Positions 1 through 6,978 of a stretch of DNA of 64,000 nucleotides are shown in pieces. Source of the stretch: Thalassotalea sp. ND16A. GTDB lineage: Bacteria; Pseudomonadota; Gammaproteobacteria; Enterobacterales; Alteromonadaceae. The translations under genes and the position numbers were made by a program. Within the stretch, counting starts at the first letter, position 1. The number at the start of each line of letters is the position of its first letter. The stretch spans positions 1-64,000 of the forward strand of contig NZ_JQDZ01000053.1 in assembly GCF_000764205.1 (NCBI RefSeq), written 5' to 3'. The notes below the pieces were generated by a model. That model was not told the origin of the DNA. It saw only the letters and a program-made list of their open reading frames with translations, and searched no databases.

Positions 1-2
1 CA

Positions 3-92
3 TTGAGATTATTGCAGCACCAAGGAAGGCAATATCGACTAACGAAGAGCGAACTTAGGCTCGCTCTAACTGAATTAGTTAATGAAACGTGA
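3..92 (+). CDS. Possible 3' tail of a plus-strand gene entering from the left edge
   Basis: One plus-strand frame is open from the window edge to a TGA at 90-92 and encodes about 29 residues of helix-like composition (many L, R, Q, E). A second frame is also open until a TAG near 57, so the frame is not certain. If real, this gene converges on the minus-strand gene that ends at 277. No family can be named from so short a tail. Confidence 0.25.
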   Translation: MRLLQHQGRQYRLTKSELRLALTELVNET

Positions 93-115
93 GATTAAAC
101 TTGTGGGGATCCTTC

Positions 116-267
116 AGGTTGAAACCCCGCCAACCGAGTTTGGTTTTGGTTGGCGGGACTTCAGTCTCGCATTAGGGCGACGTTAGCCCTGGTTTTTTTT
201 AGCGCGCTGCGGTAATTACGCGAGGTTGAAACCCCGCCAACAAAGCTAGGTTGAAACTCCGCCAACC
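116..267 (+). repeat. Family R palindromic repeat: one near-full copy and two half copies
   Basis: A near-full R copy runs from 148 to 241, with the left arm GGTTGGCGGG, the small hairpin around TTAGGGC / GTTAGCCCT, the degenerate GCGCGCTGCGG hairpin and the right arm ending CCCGCCAAC. Lone right arms lie at 116-135 and 248-267. They sit just beyond the 3' end of the gene that stops at 277. All are in the same orientation as the other R copies in the window. Confidence 0.85.
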
Positions 268-276
268 TTGATCTTT

Positions 277-867
277 TTAATTTTTCGAGGCGCTTGGATT
301 GCCTGCGCCGGGGCCGCCATTACCATTGCCGCCGCCCAGCGTTCCGGGTGGTATCGGTGGTGATAAATCCAACGCTTTGCGTTGCTGCTCCATTTCATCT
401 TCAGTGCTTACCACTGGCGGCAGTTGTGCAACAAGTTCTTTATTTTCCTCACTACCCGTTTGTTCAACCGCAGGGAGCTCGTTCACATCAAGCTTTTTAG
501 CGGGAGTTACCACCATTGGCTCAGCATCTTTTATTGGTGCTGGTTGAGCATTATCAGACTTTTGGGCGATTAATTCATCGCTGGCTGGTTGCTTAATAAC
601 TTCAGTAAATGGTTGTGCAAGTTCCTCAGTAGGTTCATTGCTTTGTGGTAAAACCTGCTGCTCTTCGTTCCTTTCGGGTAAGGCGAGAGCAGCTAAAGTT
701 GGTGCTTGCTCATTTATTTGCGGGCTTACAGTGAGGGTTTTATCTTCGGTTAACGGTTGATGTTGAGCTAAGTCATCGCTATTTCTGTTGGTCTTTACTG
801 CCGAAACGGCAATAACCGAGGTGACAAAAAATAATGAAAGCAACGATGCTGTGGTTTTCCGTCTCAT
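277..867 (-). CDS. Secreted or membrane-anchored proline/glutamate-rich protein, unknown function
   Basis: A protein of about 196 residues. It starts with RRKTTAS and a hydrophobic stretch (about residues 8-24) that reads as a signal peptide or N-terminal anchor. The remainder is low-complexity, rich in P, E, Q and A, with no recognisable fold, and ends in a glycine-rich tail (GGGNGNGGPGAG). The ATG at 867 is chosen over an upstream TTG because AGGGC stands just before it. The gene faces the same way as the C-X8-C peptide genes upstream, about 160 bp away, but a functional link is only inferred from proximity. It may be an extracytoplasmic linker or cell-wall-spanning protein. No family was recognised. 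Confidence 0.6.
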   Translation of the reverse strand: MRRKTTASLLSLFFVTSVIAVSAVKTNRNSDDLAQHQPLTEDKTLTVSPQINEQAPTLAALALPERNEEQQVLPQSNEPTEELAQPFTEVIKQPASDELIAQKSDNAQPAPIKDAEPMVVTPAKKLDVNELPAVEQTGSEENKELVAQLPPVVSTEDEMEQQRKALDLSPPIPPGTLGGGNGNGGPGAGNPSASKN

Positions 868-1030
868 GAACAAGCCCTGCGTGGAGATTTTTGTTGTTTA
901 ATTAATTTCAGTCTAACAAAGTAATGAAGCGCAAGCTAGAAAAGCATAAGGGGATATCTTTTTGCTTTATTTAGGGAGGATAAACAAAGCTTTTCAAATA
1001 TTGCTAAATAGAATATTACTGAGTTGTGAC

Positions 1031-1285
1031 TTAAAAACCGTTTTTTTTATTATTGTTCTCATTGCACCATTTCGGAGGGTTTTTATTTTGACAAGCCCTT
1101 GAACTCTGCGCAACAGATGTTTTTGGTGACATTAATGCGGTTAAGGCAATTGGTGTAATCGCGGCCAACTTACCAAACTTAGCAATAAATTGACGTCGAA
1201 TTTGTTGTTCACTCAGTTCAGGCTTTGTCGGCTCAGGCGTGTTTGACTCACTGTCATGCTGACAAATGAAAATATTATCTTTCAT
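1031..1285 (-). CDS. Small exported peptide, Tat-like leader plus C-X8-C core (paralogue 1)
   Basis: An 84-residue protein and the first of three paralogues. The N-terminal part carries the shared block SEQQIRRQFIAKFGKLAA, a twin-arginine motif (R-R-Q-F-I-A-K) followed by a moderately hydrophobic run and an A-x-A-like end (TSVAQ), as expected for a Tat signal peptide. The predicted mature part is only about 25 residues: two cysteines separated by exactly eight residues with N-P-P-K-W inside the loop, then an Asn/Lys-rich tail ending NGF. Export and a disulfide loop are inferred. The conserved leader with a variable core recalls secreted peptide toxins, signals or RiPP-like precursors. A sigma70-like promoter lies upstream at 1337-1365. 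No modification or transport gene adjoins it. Confidence 0.65.
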   Translation of the reverse strand: MKDNIFICQHDSESNTPEPTKPELSEQQIRRQFIAKFGKLAAITPIALTALMSPKTSVAQSSRACQNKNPPKWCNENNNKKNGF

Positions 1286-1336
1286 TTAGTATCCCTACTA
1301 TTAATTACTGAGCTTTGACTCGTATCATGAAATTGC

Positions 1337-1365
1337 ATCATAGCGTTTAATGCAAATGCGGGCAA
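1337..1365 (-). promoter_or_regulatory. Predicted sigma70 promoter of C-X8-C peptide 1
   Basis: Read on the minus strand: TTGCCC (-35, at 1360-1365), a 17-bp spacer, then TATGAT (-10, at 1337-1342), about 50 bp upstream of the ATG. The same arrangement with a nearly identical spacer occurs before paralogue 2 (1776-1804). This conservation between paralogues supports a real promoter. Confidence 0.6.
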
Positions 1366-1478
1366 TTAGATTTCCCCCAAAAAAATTTATAAATGCATCT
1401 GATTGAAACAAATCTTACTTTACAGTGAAAGGTTAAACAGAGTAAATATTGGATTATTGAATGACACTGAATGTTGAT

Positions 1479-1724
1479 TTAAAAGCTACTGGGATTTTTA
1501 GCAGCAGGACAACCTGGTGGTGGATTCGGTTTGGAACAAGCTTTTGAGCTTGGTGCAGCAGATGTTTTTGGTGACATTAACGCGGTTAAGGCTATTGGCG
1601 TAATGGCTGCCAGCTTGCCAAATTTAGCGATAAATTGACGACGAATTTGTTGTTCACTCAGCTCTGACAGTGTTGGCTCAGATTGGCGTTCTTCGGAGTC
1701 TAGCTGGTTGTTGCTATCATTCAT
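1479..1724 (-). CDS. Small exported peptide, Tat-like leader plus C-X8-C core (paralogue 2)
   Basis: An 81-residue paralogue of the genes at 1031 and 1907. The leader block is almost identical (SEQQIRRQFIAKFGKLAA, then ITPIALTALMSPKTSAA), while the core differs: two cysteines again eight apart, with a proline-rich loop (S-K-P-N-P-P-P-G) and a short tail ending PSSF. An ATG at 1724 follows an in-frame TTG, and the ATG is the likelier start. The leader differs from paralogue 1 at many silent codon positions, so it is under protein-level constraint while the core has diverged. Function unknown; see paralogue 1 for alternatives. Confidence 0.65.
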   Translation of the reverse strand: MNDSNNQLDSEERQSEPTLSELSEQQIRRQFIAKFGKLAAITPIALTALMSPKTSAAPSSKACSKPNPPPGCPAAKNPSSF

Positions 1725-1775
1725 CAATGTTTTACCACACTTTAAACCGATCTTTTGGTTAGTATCGTAAAATTG

Positions 1776-1804
1776 ATAATAGCGTTTAACGTAAATGTGG
1801 GCAA
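1776..1804 (-). promoter_or_regulatory. Predicted sigma70 promoter of C-X8-C peptide 2
   Basis: On the minus strand TTGCCC (1799-1804), 17 bp, TATTAT (1776-1781), about 50 bp upstream of the ATG at 1724. The spacer matches that of paralogue 1 at most positions (shared GTTAAACGC / ATTAAACGC), which suggests duplication of gene plus promoter and independent transcription of each copy. Confidence 0.6.
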
Positions 1805-1906
1805 GCGCATTTTCAACAAATGTTTAGGTTAAAAGATCATGCGGCAGATGTCGCCCTACAATAATCGTAAATAAGGCTAGCTTGAATTGAACCTAACAAT
1901 GCAAAC

Positions 1907-2158
1907 TTAAAAACCGTTCTTTTTATTATTGGCTGTAGTCTTACACTTTTTATGCCATGGATTTTTTTTACAAAAATCCGATTTAGGTGCTGCAGAGGTT
2001 TTCGGTGACATTAACGCGGTTAGGGCTATTGGTGTGATGGCAGCCATTTTTCCAAATTTAGCGATAAATTGACGACGAATTTGTTGCTCGCTTAGTTCTG
2101 GCTTTGCTGATTCAGACTGACCTTGTTCAGAGCTATATTGAAAGTTATTATAGGTCAA
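1907..2158 (-). CDS. Small exported peptide, Tat-like leader plus C-X8-C core (paralogue 3)
   Basis: An 83-residue third member. The leader is conserved (RRQFIAKFGKMAA; TSAAP before the cut). The core again holds two cysteines eight residues apart, here a basic loop (K-K-N-P-W-H-K-K), followed by a tail ending NNKKNGF like paralogue 1. No ATG is available upstream of the leader, and the probable start is a TTG at 2158 with a weak GTGGA ahead of it. The gene may be poorly translated or have a mutated start. It lies about 350 bp downstream of the microcin-like operon on the same strand, with degraded R repeats between them. Confidence 0.6.
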   Translation of the reverse strand: MTYNNFQYSSEQGQSESAKPELSEQQIRRQFIAKFGKMAAITPIALTALMSPKTSAAPKSDFCKKNPWHKKCKTTANNKKNGF

Positions 2159-2350
2159 AAAATTATTCCACTATGAATTATGCACGACGAACACTTAAGC
2201 AAATTCACAAATCCGTTTAGATTGACATTTTAAGCGTGGTTTATACCCACTCAGAACTGGTCAAACCAGCACCGTAGGCAAAAACAGTATAGCATATGAG
2301 ATAGATGGACGTATAGATTTATTGATTTAGATCGATAAAGTTCATCTTAT

Positions 2351-2475
2351 TGGTTAGCGCGTTGCGGTAATTACGCGAGGTTAAAACCCCGCCAACTATA
2401 GGTGACCAACTGAAGCGGTTTTGTTGGCGTAATTTTAATCTCTCGCTACGGCGTGATTAGCCTTAAGGTTGGTTA
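2351..2475 (+). repeat. Two degraded family R half copies
   Basis: A right half (2351-2396, ending CCCCGCCAAC) and a degraded left half (about 2419-2475, GTTGGCG, TCTCGC, GATTAGCC). They fill most of the 347-bp gap between the third C-X8-C peptide gene and the membrane-protein gene at 2506. The remainder of the gap (2159-2350) shows only AT-rich, possibly promoter, DNA. Confidence 0.65.
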
Positions 2476-2505
2476 ACGATTCAACTAAATTTTATGCCCA
2501 TTCGT

Positions 2506-2718
2506 TTAGTAAAAAACTATCGGAACTCCGATGACAAGAGCAAATATAAACAAAACCACGCCAAGCATTAAAAAGCGACTTTCTTTTAACGTTAAAGAAC
2601 GATTGTATTCCTCAATATTTTTCATGGTTAATGCTTTGGTCAAATCAAGCTTACTTAAACCAATGGAAATCAGTAATAAACTAACCATGAAAGTTATCGG
2701 CAAAAATATTTCAATCAT
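2506..2718 (-). CDS. Small two-helix membrane protein, probable microcin immunity paralogue
   Basis: A 70-residue protein with two predicted transmembrane helices (about residues 4-24 and 49-69) and a charged loop between them. It is a clear paralogue of the next gene upstream (2795-3004): both share ITFM-SLL near the start, a central Y-x-x-S/N-S-L-T motif and a hydrophobic C-terminal helix. Its Shine-Dalgarno sequence is weak and distant, so expression may be low or coupled. Immunity proteins of class II microcins are often small membrane proteins of this size, and position downstream of a microcin-like precursor fits. The role is inferred, not shown. Confidence 0.55.
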   Translation of the reverse strand: MIEIFLPITFMVSLLLISIGLSKLDLTKALTMKNIEEYNRSLTLKESRFLMLGVVLFIFALVIGVPIVFY

Positions 2719-2794
2719 GTTTATTTGTTAAATCCTTGAGTTAATGGAGCTAAGAGTCTTTAAGTCAAACTTTGGCATATACCTCTATCATGAT

Positions 2795-3004
2795 TTAGAT
2801 AGCGATAGTTTCACCATAGGCGAGTGAAAACAAAAATAAGATAGAACCTATGATCAATAGTTTTTTTTCTTTCTCTGTTAATGAACTGTTATAAGTTTTT
2901 CTATACTCTTTTGATGATATTTTTGTTAGTTCAATTCTGCTATAACCCGCACCGATCATTAATAAGCTGATCATAAAGGTTATTGTTGCTACTGAATCAA
3001 GCAT
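2795..3004 (-). CDS. Small two-helix membrane protein, probable immunity protein of the adjacent microcin
   Basis: A 69-residue protein with two predicted transmembrane segments (about residues 5-22 and 49-66) linked by a polar loop containing K-T-Y-N-S-S-L-T-E-K-E-K-K. AGGAG stands seven bases before the ATG at 3004. It begins 48 bp after the microcin-like gene ends, beyond a strong hairpin with a T tract (3016-3045), so readthrough would set its level relative to the precursor. It resembles the gene at 2506. Immunity is inferred from context and topology. It could instead be an unrelated small membrane protein. Confidence 0.6.
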   Translation of the reverse strand: MLDSVATITFMISLLMIGAGYSRIELTKISSKEYRKTYNSSLTEKEKKLLIIGSILFLFSLAYGETIAI

Positions 3005-3015
3005 AAATTTCTCCT

Positions 3016-3045
3016 AAAAAACCGTTTCTATTAGATAGAAACGGT
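3016..3045 (-). terminator. Intrinsic terminator or attenuator between microcin and immunity genes
   Basis: A perfect 10-bp stem ACCGTTTCTA / TAGAAACGGT (3036-3045 and 3021-3030) with a 5-nt loop. On the minus strand it is followed by TTTTTT, and then immediately by the AGGAG of the next gene. It lies between the stop of the precursor (3053) and the start of the next gene (3004). Confidence 0.85.
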
Positions 3046-3052
3046 AATAATT

Positions 3053-3277
3053 TTAATCAGCGTCACATTGTCCAAGCATGCTATTTATATAGACGCCAAT
3101 ATTCCATCCAAAAGTGAATGAGGCTCCTAAACCTGCTCCAGCTAGAGCCCCAACAGCGCCTCCGGCTGCGGCTCCAATTGCGGCTCCGCCACCTGAGCCT
3201 TCCGTTATAGAAATAGTTTCACAGCCAGTTAAAGCGCCGCTGATTTGGTTTGTTTCATTAAAAGTTAATTCACGCAT
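3053..3277 (-). CDS. Class II microcin / bacteriocin-like precursor with a Gly-Ala processed leader
   Basis: A 74-residue peptide. The first 15 residues (MRELTFNETNQISGA) match the double-glycine leader type of class II microcins: an M-R-E start, hydrophobic residues at the usual spacing, and I-S-G-A at the cut, the form known from microcin H47. The predicted mature peptide (59 residues) has Cys near each end (mature positions about 4 and 56) and a long Gly/Ala zipper in the middle, as in pore-forming microcins and colicin V. AAGGA precedes the ATG. Two small membrane proteins follow. No C39-peptidase ABC exporter or membrane-fusion partner lies in the window, so export must rely on a system elsewhere. 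An ordinary Gly-rich secreted peptide is a less likely alternative. Confidence 0.75.
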   Translation of the reverse strand: MRELTFNETNQISGALTGCETISITEGSGGGAAIGAAAGGAVGALAGAGLGASFTFGWNIGVYINSMLGQCDAD

Positions 3278-3476
3278 AGTTCAATTTCCTTTTGATTGCG
3301 TTAAGTAGTAATAAGGCGTTAAGCCTAGTTCTGCATACTCTGGATGGTTGGGTGATTTTTGATTGGTTTATTTGTCGAAATATAACCTGAGAAAACTCAC
3401 AAATCCTTTTGTATGAGTTATTAATTGTGGCCGATATTTGTTTGTTGTCAACTTCATACGAATATTTAAGTGGTTT

Positions 3477-4020
3477 GGTTGGCGGAATTTTAGCCTCGCA
3501 TTAGGGCGTGATTAGCCCTTATTTGGGTTACCGCGTTGCGGTAATTACGCGAGGTTGAAAACCCCGCCAACCAGGGTGGTGACTTTTGCTTTTGGTTGGC
3601 GGGACTTCAGTCTCGCGTTAGGGCGTTAGCCCCGGTTTTGGTTACCGCGTTGCGGTAATTGCGAGGTTGAAACCCCGCCAACCAGGGTGGTGGATTTTGC
3701 TTTTGGTTGGCGGGACTTGAGTCTCGCGTTAGGGCGTGATTAGCCTTGATTTGGGTTACCGCGTTGCGGTAATTACGCGAGGTTGAAAACCCCGCCAACC
3801 GGGGTGGTGACTTTTGCTTTGGGTTGGCGGGACTTTAGTCTCGCGTTAGGGCGTTAGCCTTGGTTTGGTTACCGCGTTGCGGTAATTGCGAGGTTGAAAC
3901 CCCGCCAACCAGGGTGGTGACTTTTGCTTTGGGTTGGCGGGACTTGAGTCTCGCGTTAGGGCGTTAGCCTTGGTTTGGTTACCGCGTTGCGGTAATTGCG
4001 AGGTTGAAACCCCGCCAACC
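3477..4020 (+). repeat. Family R tandem array 1 (five units)
   Basis: Five head-to-tail R copies begin at about 3477, 3594, 3705, 3822 and 3932, a period of 110-117 bp. Each unit has a GGTTGGCGGG arm, a GGGC-GTTA-GCC hairpin, a TTACCGC-GTT-GCGGTAA hairpin and a CCCGCCAACC arm. The short linkers (AGGGTGGTGACTTTTGC type) are also conserved, so the array grew by local tandem duplication. Short open frames through these units are repeat translations, not genes. The first 200 bp of the gap (3278-3476) hold the microcin upstream region. Confidence 0.95.
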
Positions 4021-4059
4021 GATGGAGTGAGATCGTTGAATTGTTTTGGGTAATTTTTC

Positions 4060-4356
4060 TTAACTTGTTAAATGCAGTTCATATTTCATTTGCTGATGCA
4101 AGACACGAACAATAAATATGTCTTTAGTTCTCACTTTAAAGAAAATACTATGTTTTCTATATAAATAGCGTAAGTAGCCAGCCCTGATGTCAGTAACATT
4201 GTTTGCTATTTTTGGCTTAGATGCTAGTAAGTTAAAACATTCTTGCATCCCATTCAAATAGGCATCAGCTTGTTCAATGCCAAAGTCTGCCACAGTATAT
4301 TGATAAATACGGGTAAGATCATCTACAGCTCGATTGGACAGAGTGTATTCACTCAT
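4060..4356 (-). CDS. parE: ParE/RelE-family toxin
   Basis: A 98-residue protein of usual ParE length. It shows the family pattern: Y-x-L-S-x-x-A-x-x-D-L near the start, a middle helix ending in L-L-A-S-K-P, then the beta strands with G-Y-L-R-Y-L-Y-R-K-H-S-I-F-F and a C-terminal R-V-L-H-Q-Q-M. ParE toxins inhibit DNA gyrase and related RelE toxins cut mRNA; the sequence favours ParE. It overlaps its antitoxin gene by 8 bp. It is bracketed by R arrays, with the array at 3477-4020 ending 40 bp beyond its stop. Confidence 0.88.
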   Translation of the reverse strand: MSEYTLSNRAVDDLTRIYQYTVADFGIEQADAYLNGMQECFNLLASKPKIANNVTDIRAGYLRYLYRKHSIFFKVRTKDIFIVRVLHQQMKYELHLTS

Positions 4357-4585
4357 TTAACAAATGCTTTTTTTGTTGGCGAATAATATCACTTACCGTT
4401 AAAGTACTTTCGCCACTCGCCTCACCTTCAAGCAAAGCCAGATTAATTGCTTGTTTTTCACCTTGGTTATGACGTATTAAATCACGAATGTAATCACTGG
4501 CATTGGCAAAGTGTCCACTTTCTACCTGTAAATCTATCCATTGGCGCATTTCACTAGGTATTGAAATATTAAGTGTGGCCATCAT
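4349..4585 (-). CDS. parD: ParD-family ribbon-helix-helix antitoxin
   Basis: A 78-residue protein. Residues 1-45 form a ribbon-helix-helix DNA-binding domain (L-N-I-S-I-P, then helices with A-S-D-Y-I-R-D-L-I-R, a ParD hallmark). The C-terminal third is the toxin-binding tail. AGGAG precedes the ATG. It is translationally coupled to parE by an 8-bp overlap, and the pair is expected to repress its own promoter in the 80 bp upstream, where TGGCAAA occurs twice as a direct repeat (about 4619-4637). Confidence 0.88.
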   Translation of the reverse strand: MMATLNISIPSEMRQWIDLQVESGHFANASDYIRDLIRHNQGEKQAINLALLEGEASGESTLTVSDIIRQQKKHLLNE

Positions 4586-4667
4586 TTAACTCCTAAAGGT
4601 TTTACTATTAATTATCATGGCAAATATTGGCAAACTTTGTCAACCAGGTTTGTTAATTTTTGCTTTG

Positions 4668-5085
4668 GGTTGGCCTAGGTGGAGTTAACCCTGGTTTTGG
4701 TTACCGCGCTGCGGTAATTGCGCGAGGTTGAAAACCCCGCCAACCACGGTGGTGACTTTTGCTTTTGGTTGGCGGGACTTGAGTCTCGCGTTAGGGCATT
4801 AGCCCCGGTTTTGGTTACTGCGTTGCGGTAATTACGCGAGGTTGAAAACCCCGCCAACCGGGGTGGTGACTTTTGCTTTGGCTTGGCGGGACTTGAGTCT
4901 CGCGTTAGGGCGTTAGCCCCTATTTTGGTTACCGCGTTGCGGTAATTGCGAGGTTGAAAACCCCGCCAACCAGGGTGGTGACTTTTGCTTTGGGTTGGCG
5001 GGACTTGAGTCTCGCGTTAGGGCGTTAGCCCCGGCTTTGGTTACCGCGTTGCGGTAATTACGCGAGGTTGAAAACCCCGTCAACC
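4668..5085 (+). repeat. Family R tandem array 2 (four units)
   Basis: A left-truncated unit (4668-4745) and three further units (about 4767-4859, 4881-4971, 4993-5085), with the same AGGGTGGTGACTTTTGC-type linkers as array 1. The two arrays flank the ParDE operon. The last unit ends 13 bp from the hipA stop codon. Small open frames here are repeat translations. Confidence 0.93.
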
Positions 5086-5097
5086 GAAGGGTTAAAC

Positions 5098-6339
5098 CTA
5101 TTGGTGAAGTAGTCTCCATTTGCCCGCAATTGTCGAGGTGATGGTGCTGGTTATGCTCGATGAAACGCCTGCGCCTTTTAACAGTGTGCTCGCGTTAGAA
5201 ATATTTTCCATAATTTCATCAGCCATTCGCAGTGGTTCTTTTGGATTGATGCCGGCATGCTTAGCCATTAATTCTAGCGCTTGTTTGTTTGGTCTGCTTC
5301 CGTCTCCGTTAAAGGCAGTCATGTGTTCGCCATAAAGAGAAGGTGAATAGACGACATCGTAAAAAGGCGACAGAGTCCAGTTATCTTTATCGTCACAGAG
5401 AAAGGCAAAGTTCTTTGCGTGATCATCTTGGTTGCAAATAAGGAAATTAAATAGCGCCCTTTGAATAACCTTTTTTGCCTCAGTTGCGCCGCACATAACG
5501 TGTGTAGCTTTAACCAGGTCAACATAGTCTAATGATGGTTCTCGAAATGATGCATCAAGTAAACCGCTGGCTGAAATCATATGCAGCCTCCCCTTATCAC
5601 CGACACAATCGAATCTCTCCTGGCGCAGCCAGTACCTGTTATTGCTGGCATTTAACAAGTCAAAACTGGCGGTTTCGATACCGCACTGGTTCGCTAGCGT
5701 CATGCAGCAAAACTCCACTAAACTCTCATCGTGTTTAAGGTCGAACTTGTCTGATGTAAGCTTTATTAAACAGTGTTTGCCTGATGCGTGGCGATCTGTT
5801 GTGTATGAACCGTCGGGTAAAAGAATGGCGTTGACTTTAGGTCTCGCCCCGCCAGAGCCTGCTGTATCCATTAACTGTTCAACAAGTTCCGTTTCAGTTC
5901 CTTCAAATTCATCAATTGCTTTTTTGCCCAGTTCTTGAATGGATATATCTTTTTTTTGTTGCTCACCAGCTAGCGTCATAGTTGGCTCGAAATTGAGTGC
6001 GCCTAAGCAGTTGTCGCCAATAAAGGCGAGTCTTTCCAGTTGTGTTATTGTTTTGTGGTTGTAGCCGTTTTTTCTGAAGATTCTATCCATCAAGTAAAGC
6101 CCCCAGCCATCAGGCAAGCTATCGGCGAATACCCCGTGTAGTTTCTTATGGGGTGTTGCGGGACCCGCTTGGATACCTGTGGAGGCCTCTAAAGCGAACG
6201 GAGAAATGGTTGTGTGTTGGTTTAAATAATTTTCGTCATACTGGAAGTAAATGCCTGAATTGTTTTCGGCCAACTCCCCTACTCTAATGCTGCTGCCGTT
6301 AGATAGACGTCTGTTCACAATGAGTTTGTGATTAAGCAT
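5098..6339 (-). CDS. hipA: HipA-family serine/threonine kinase toxin
   Basis: A 413-residue protein, close to the usual ~440. The N-terminal subdomain carries the family motif H-G-V-F-A-D-S-L-P-D-G-W-G (about 68-80). A glycine-rich loop G-S-G-G-A-R-P-K lies at 161-168, the catalytic-loop motif N-Q-D-D-H-A-K-N at 303-310, and the metal-binding Asp in S-P-F-Y-D at about 328, so the kinase core looks intact. HipA toxins phosphorylate aminoacyl-tRNA synthetases (GltX in E. coli) and cause dormancy. The exact target here cannot be read. GAGG precedes the ATG and the start overlaps the HipB-like gene by 8 bp. The C-terminus lies next to an R repeat. Confidence 0.9.
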   Translation of the reverse strand: MLNHKLIVNRRLSNGSSIRVGELAENNSGIYFQYDENYLNQHTTISPFALEASTGIQAGPATPHKKLHGVFADSLPDGWGLYLMDRIFRKNGYNHKTITQLERLAFIGDNCLGALNFEPTMTLAGEQQKKDISIQELGKKAIDEFEGTETELVEQLMDTAGSGGARPKVNAILLPDGSYTTDRHASGKHCLIKLTSDKFDLKHDESLVEFCCMTLANQCGIETASFDLLNASNNRYWLRQERFDCVGDKGRLHMISASGLLDASFREPSLDYVDLVKATHVMCGATEAKKVIQRALFNFLICNQDDHAKNFAFLCDDKDNWTLSPFYDVVYSPSLYGEHMTAFNGDGSRPNKQALELMAKHAGINPKEPLRMADEIMENISNASTLLKGAGVSSSITSTITSTIAGKWRLLHQ

Positions 6340-6604
6340 TATTGATCACCTCATCAAGACTTTTAGGGGATTCGGCCGGTCGAGTCAGTTGTTGAATGTC
6401 AGTCAGTTTTCCTACTTCAGCGTAAATCATTAAAAACTGTCGTAAGGAGATCTCACCTGTTTTTTCAAACCTGCGGATAGTGCTATCGGGCACGCCTGTT
6501 TTCACCGAAAACGCTTCACAGCTGTAGCCTTTTTTCTTGCGGGCTTTTTTTACAAAGCTCGCCAGTTCTATTTGTGTATCATAGGGTGTGAGTAGTGAAA
6601 ACAT
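6332..6604 (-). CDS. hipB: HipB-like helix-turn-helix antitoxin and repressor
   Basis: A 90-residue protein with a Xre-type helix-turn-helix (about residues 10-65: V-K-K-A-R-K-K-K-G-Y-S, then S-T-I-R-R-F-E-K-T-G). The ATG at 6604 is preferred over one six bases upstream because GAGG is seven bases from it. The gene is coupled to hipA by overlap. Two matching palindromes upstream (6628-6643 and 6665-6686) are the probable operators through which HipBA represses itself. It neutralises HipA by complex formation, as known for the family. Confidence 0.85.
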   Translation of the reverse strand: MFSLLTPYDTQIELASFVKKARKKKGYSCEAFSVKTGVPDSTIRRFEKTGEISLRQFLMIYAEVGKLTDIQQLTRPAESPKSLDEVINNA

Positions 6605-6627
6605 CGGCATACCTCAATCCATCAAAC

Positions 6628-6686
6628 TGCTAACATAGTAGCAATAAAAGCTATAAAACACAATAATTGCTATAATACTAGCAATT
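6628..6686 (-). promoter_or_regulatory. Paired operator palindromes of the hipBA operon
   Basis: Two inverted repeats of one design: TGCTA-N6-TAGCA at 6628-6643 and AATTGCTA-N6-TAGCAATT at 6665-6686, spaced about 36 bp centre to centre. They lie 24-82 bp upstream of the hipB start, where the HipB repressor would bind. Confidence 0.7.
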
Positions 6687-6723
6687 AATGGAGAGTATGG
6701 TGAATGTGAAACCTAATTGGTTT

Positions 6724-6966
6724 GGTTGGCGGGAATTTATTCTCGCGTAATTAGCACGAGGTAAGTTTTTTACCGCGTTGCGGTAATTGCGTGAGGTTGA
6801 AAACCCCGCCAACCGAAGGGGTGAAGCCTGAGGTTTTTGGTTGGCGGGACTTGAATTTAACAATAGAAACCTTAAACGGTTTGAGTATCGCGTTAGGCCG
6901 TTACGTTAGCCTTGGTTTTGGTTACCGCGTTGCGGTAATTACGCGAGGTTGAAAACCCCGCCAACC
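6724..6966 (+). repeat. Two family R copies, one with a 29-bp insertion
   Basis: One copy of a variant subtype (6724-6814, with TTCTCGCGTAATTAGCACGAG) and one copy at 6839-6966. The left arm of the second is interrupted after GGCGGGACTTGA by about 29 bp before TTGAGTATCGCG resumes, so TTGA flanks the insert like a small duplication. The pair separates the HipBA operon from the second ParE operon and ends 13 bp from the toxin stop. Confidence 0.88.
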
Positions 6967-6978
6967 GGGGAGTTGAAC

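Noticed and set aside
46-66. GAGCGA / TCGCTC hairpin as a terminator
   Set aside because: The dyad is real, but no T tract follows on either strand, so it is not called.
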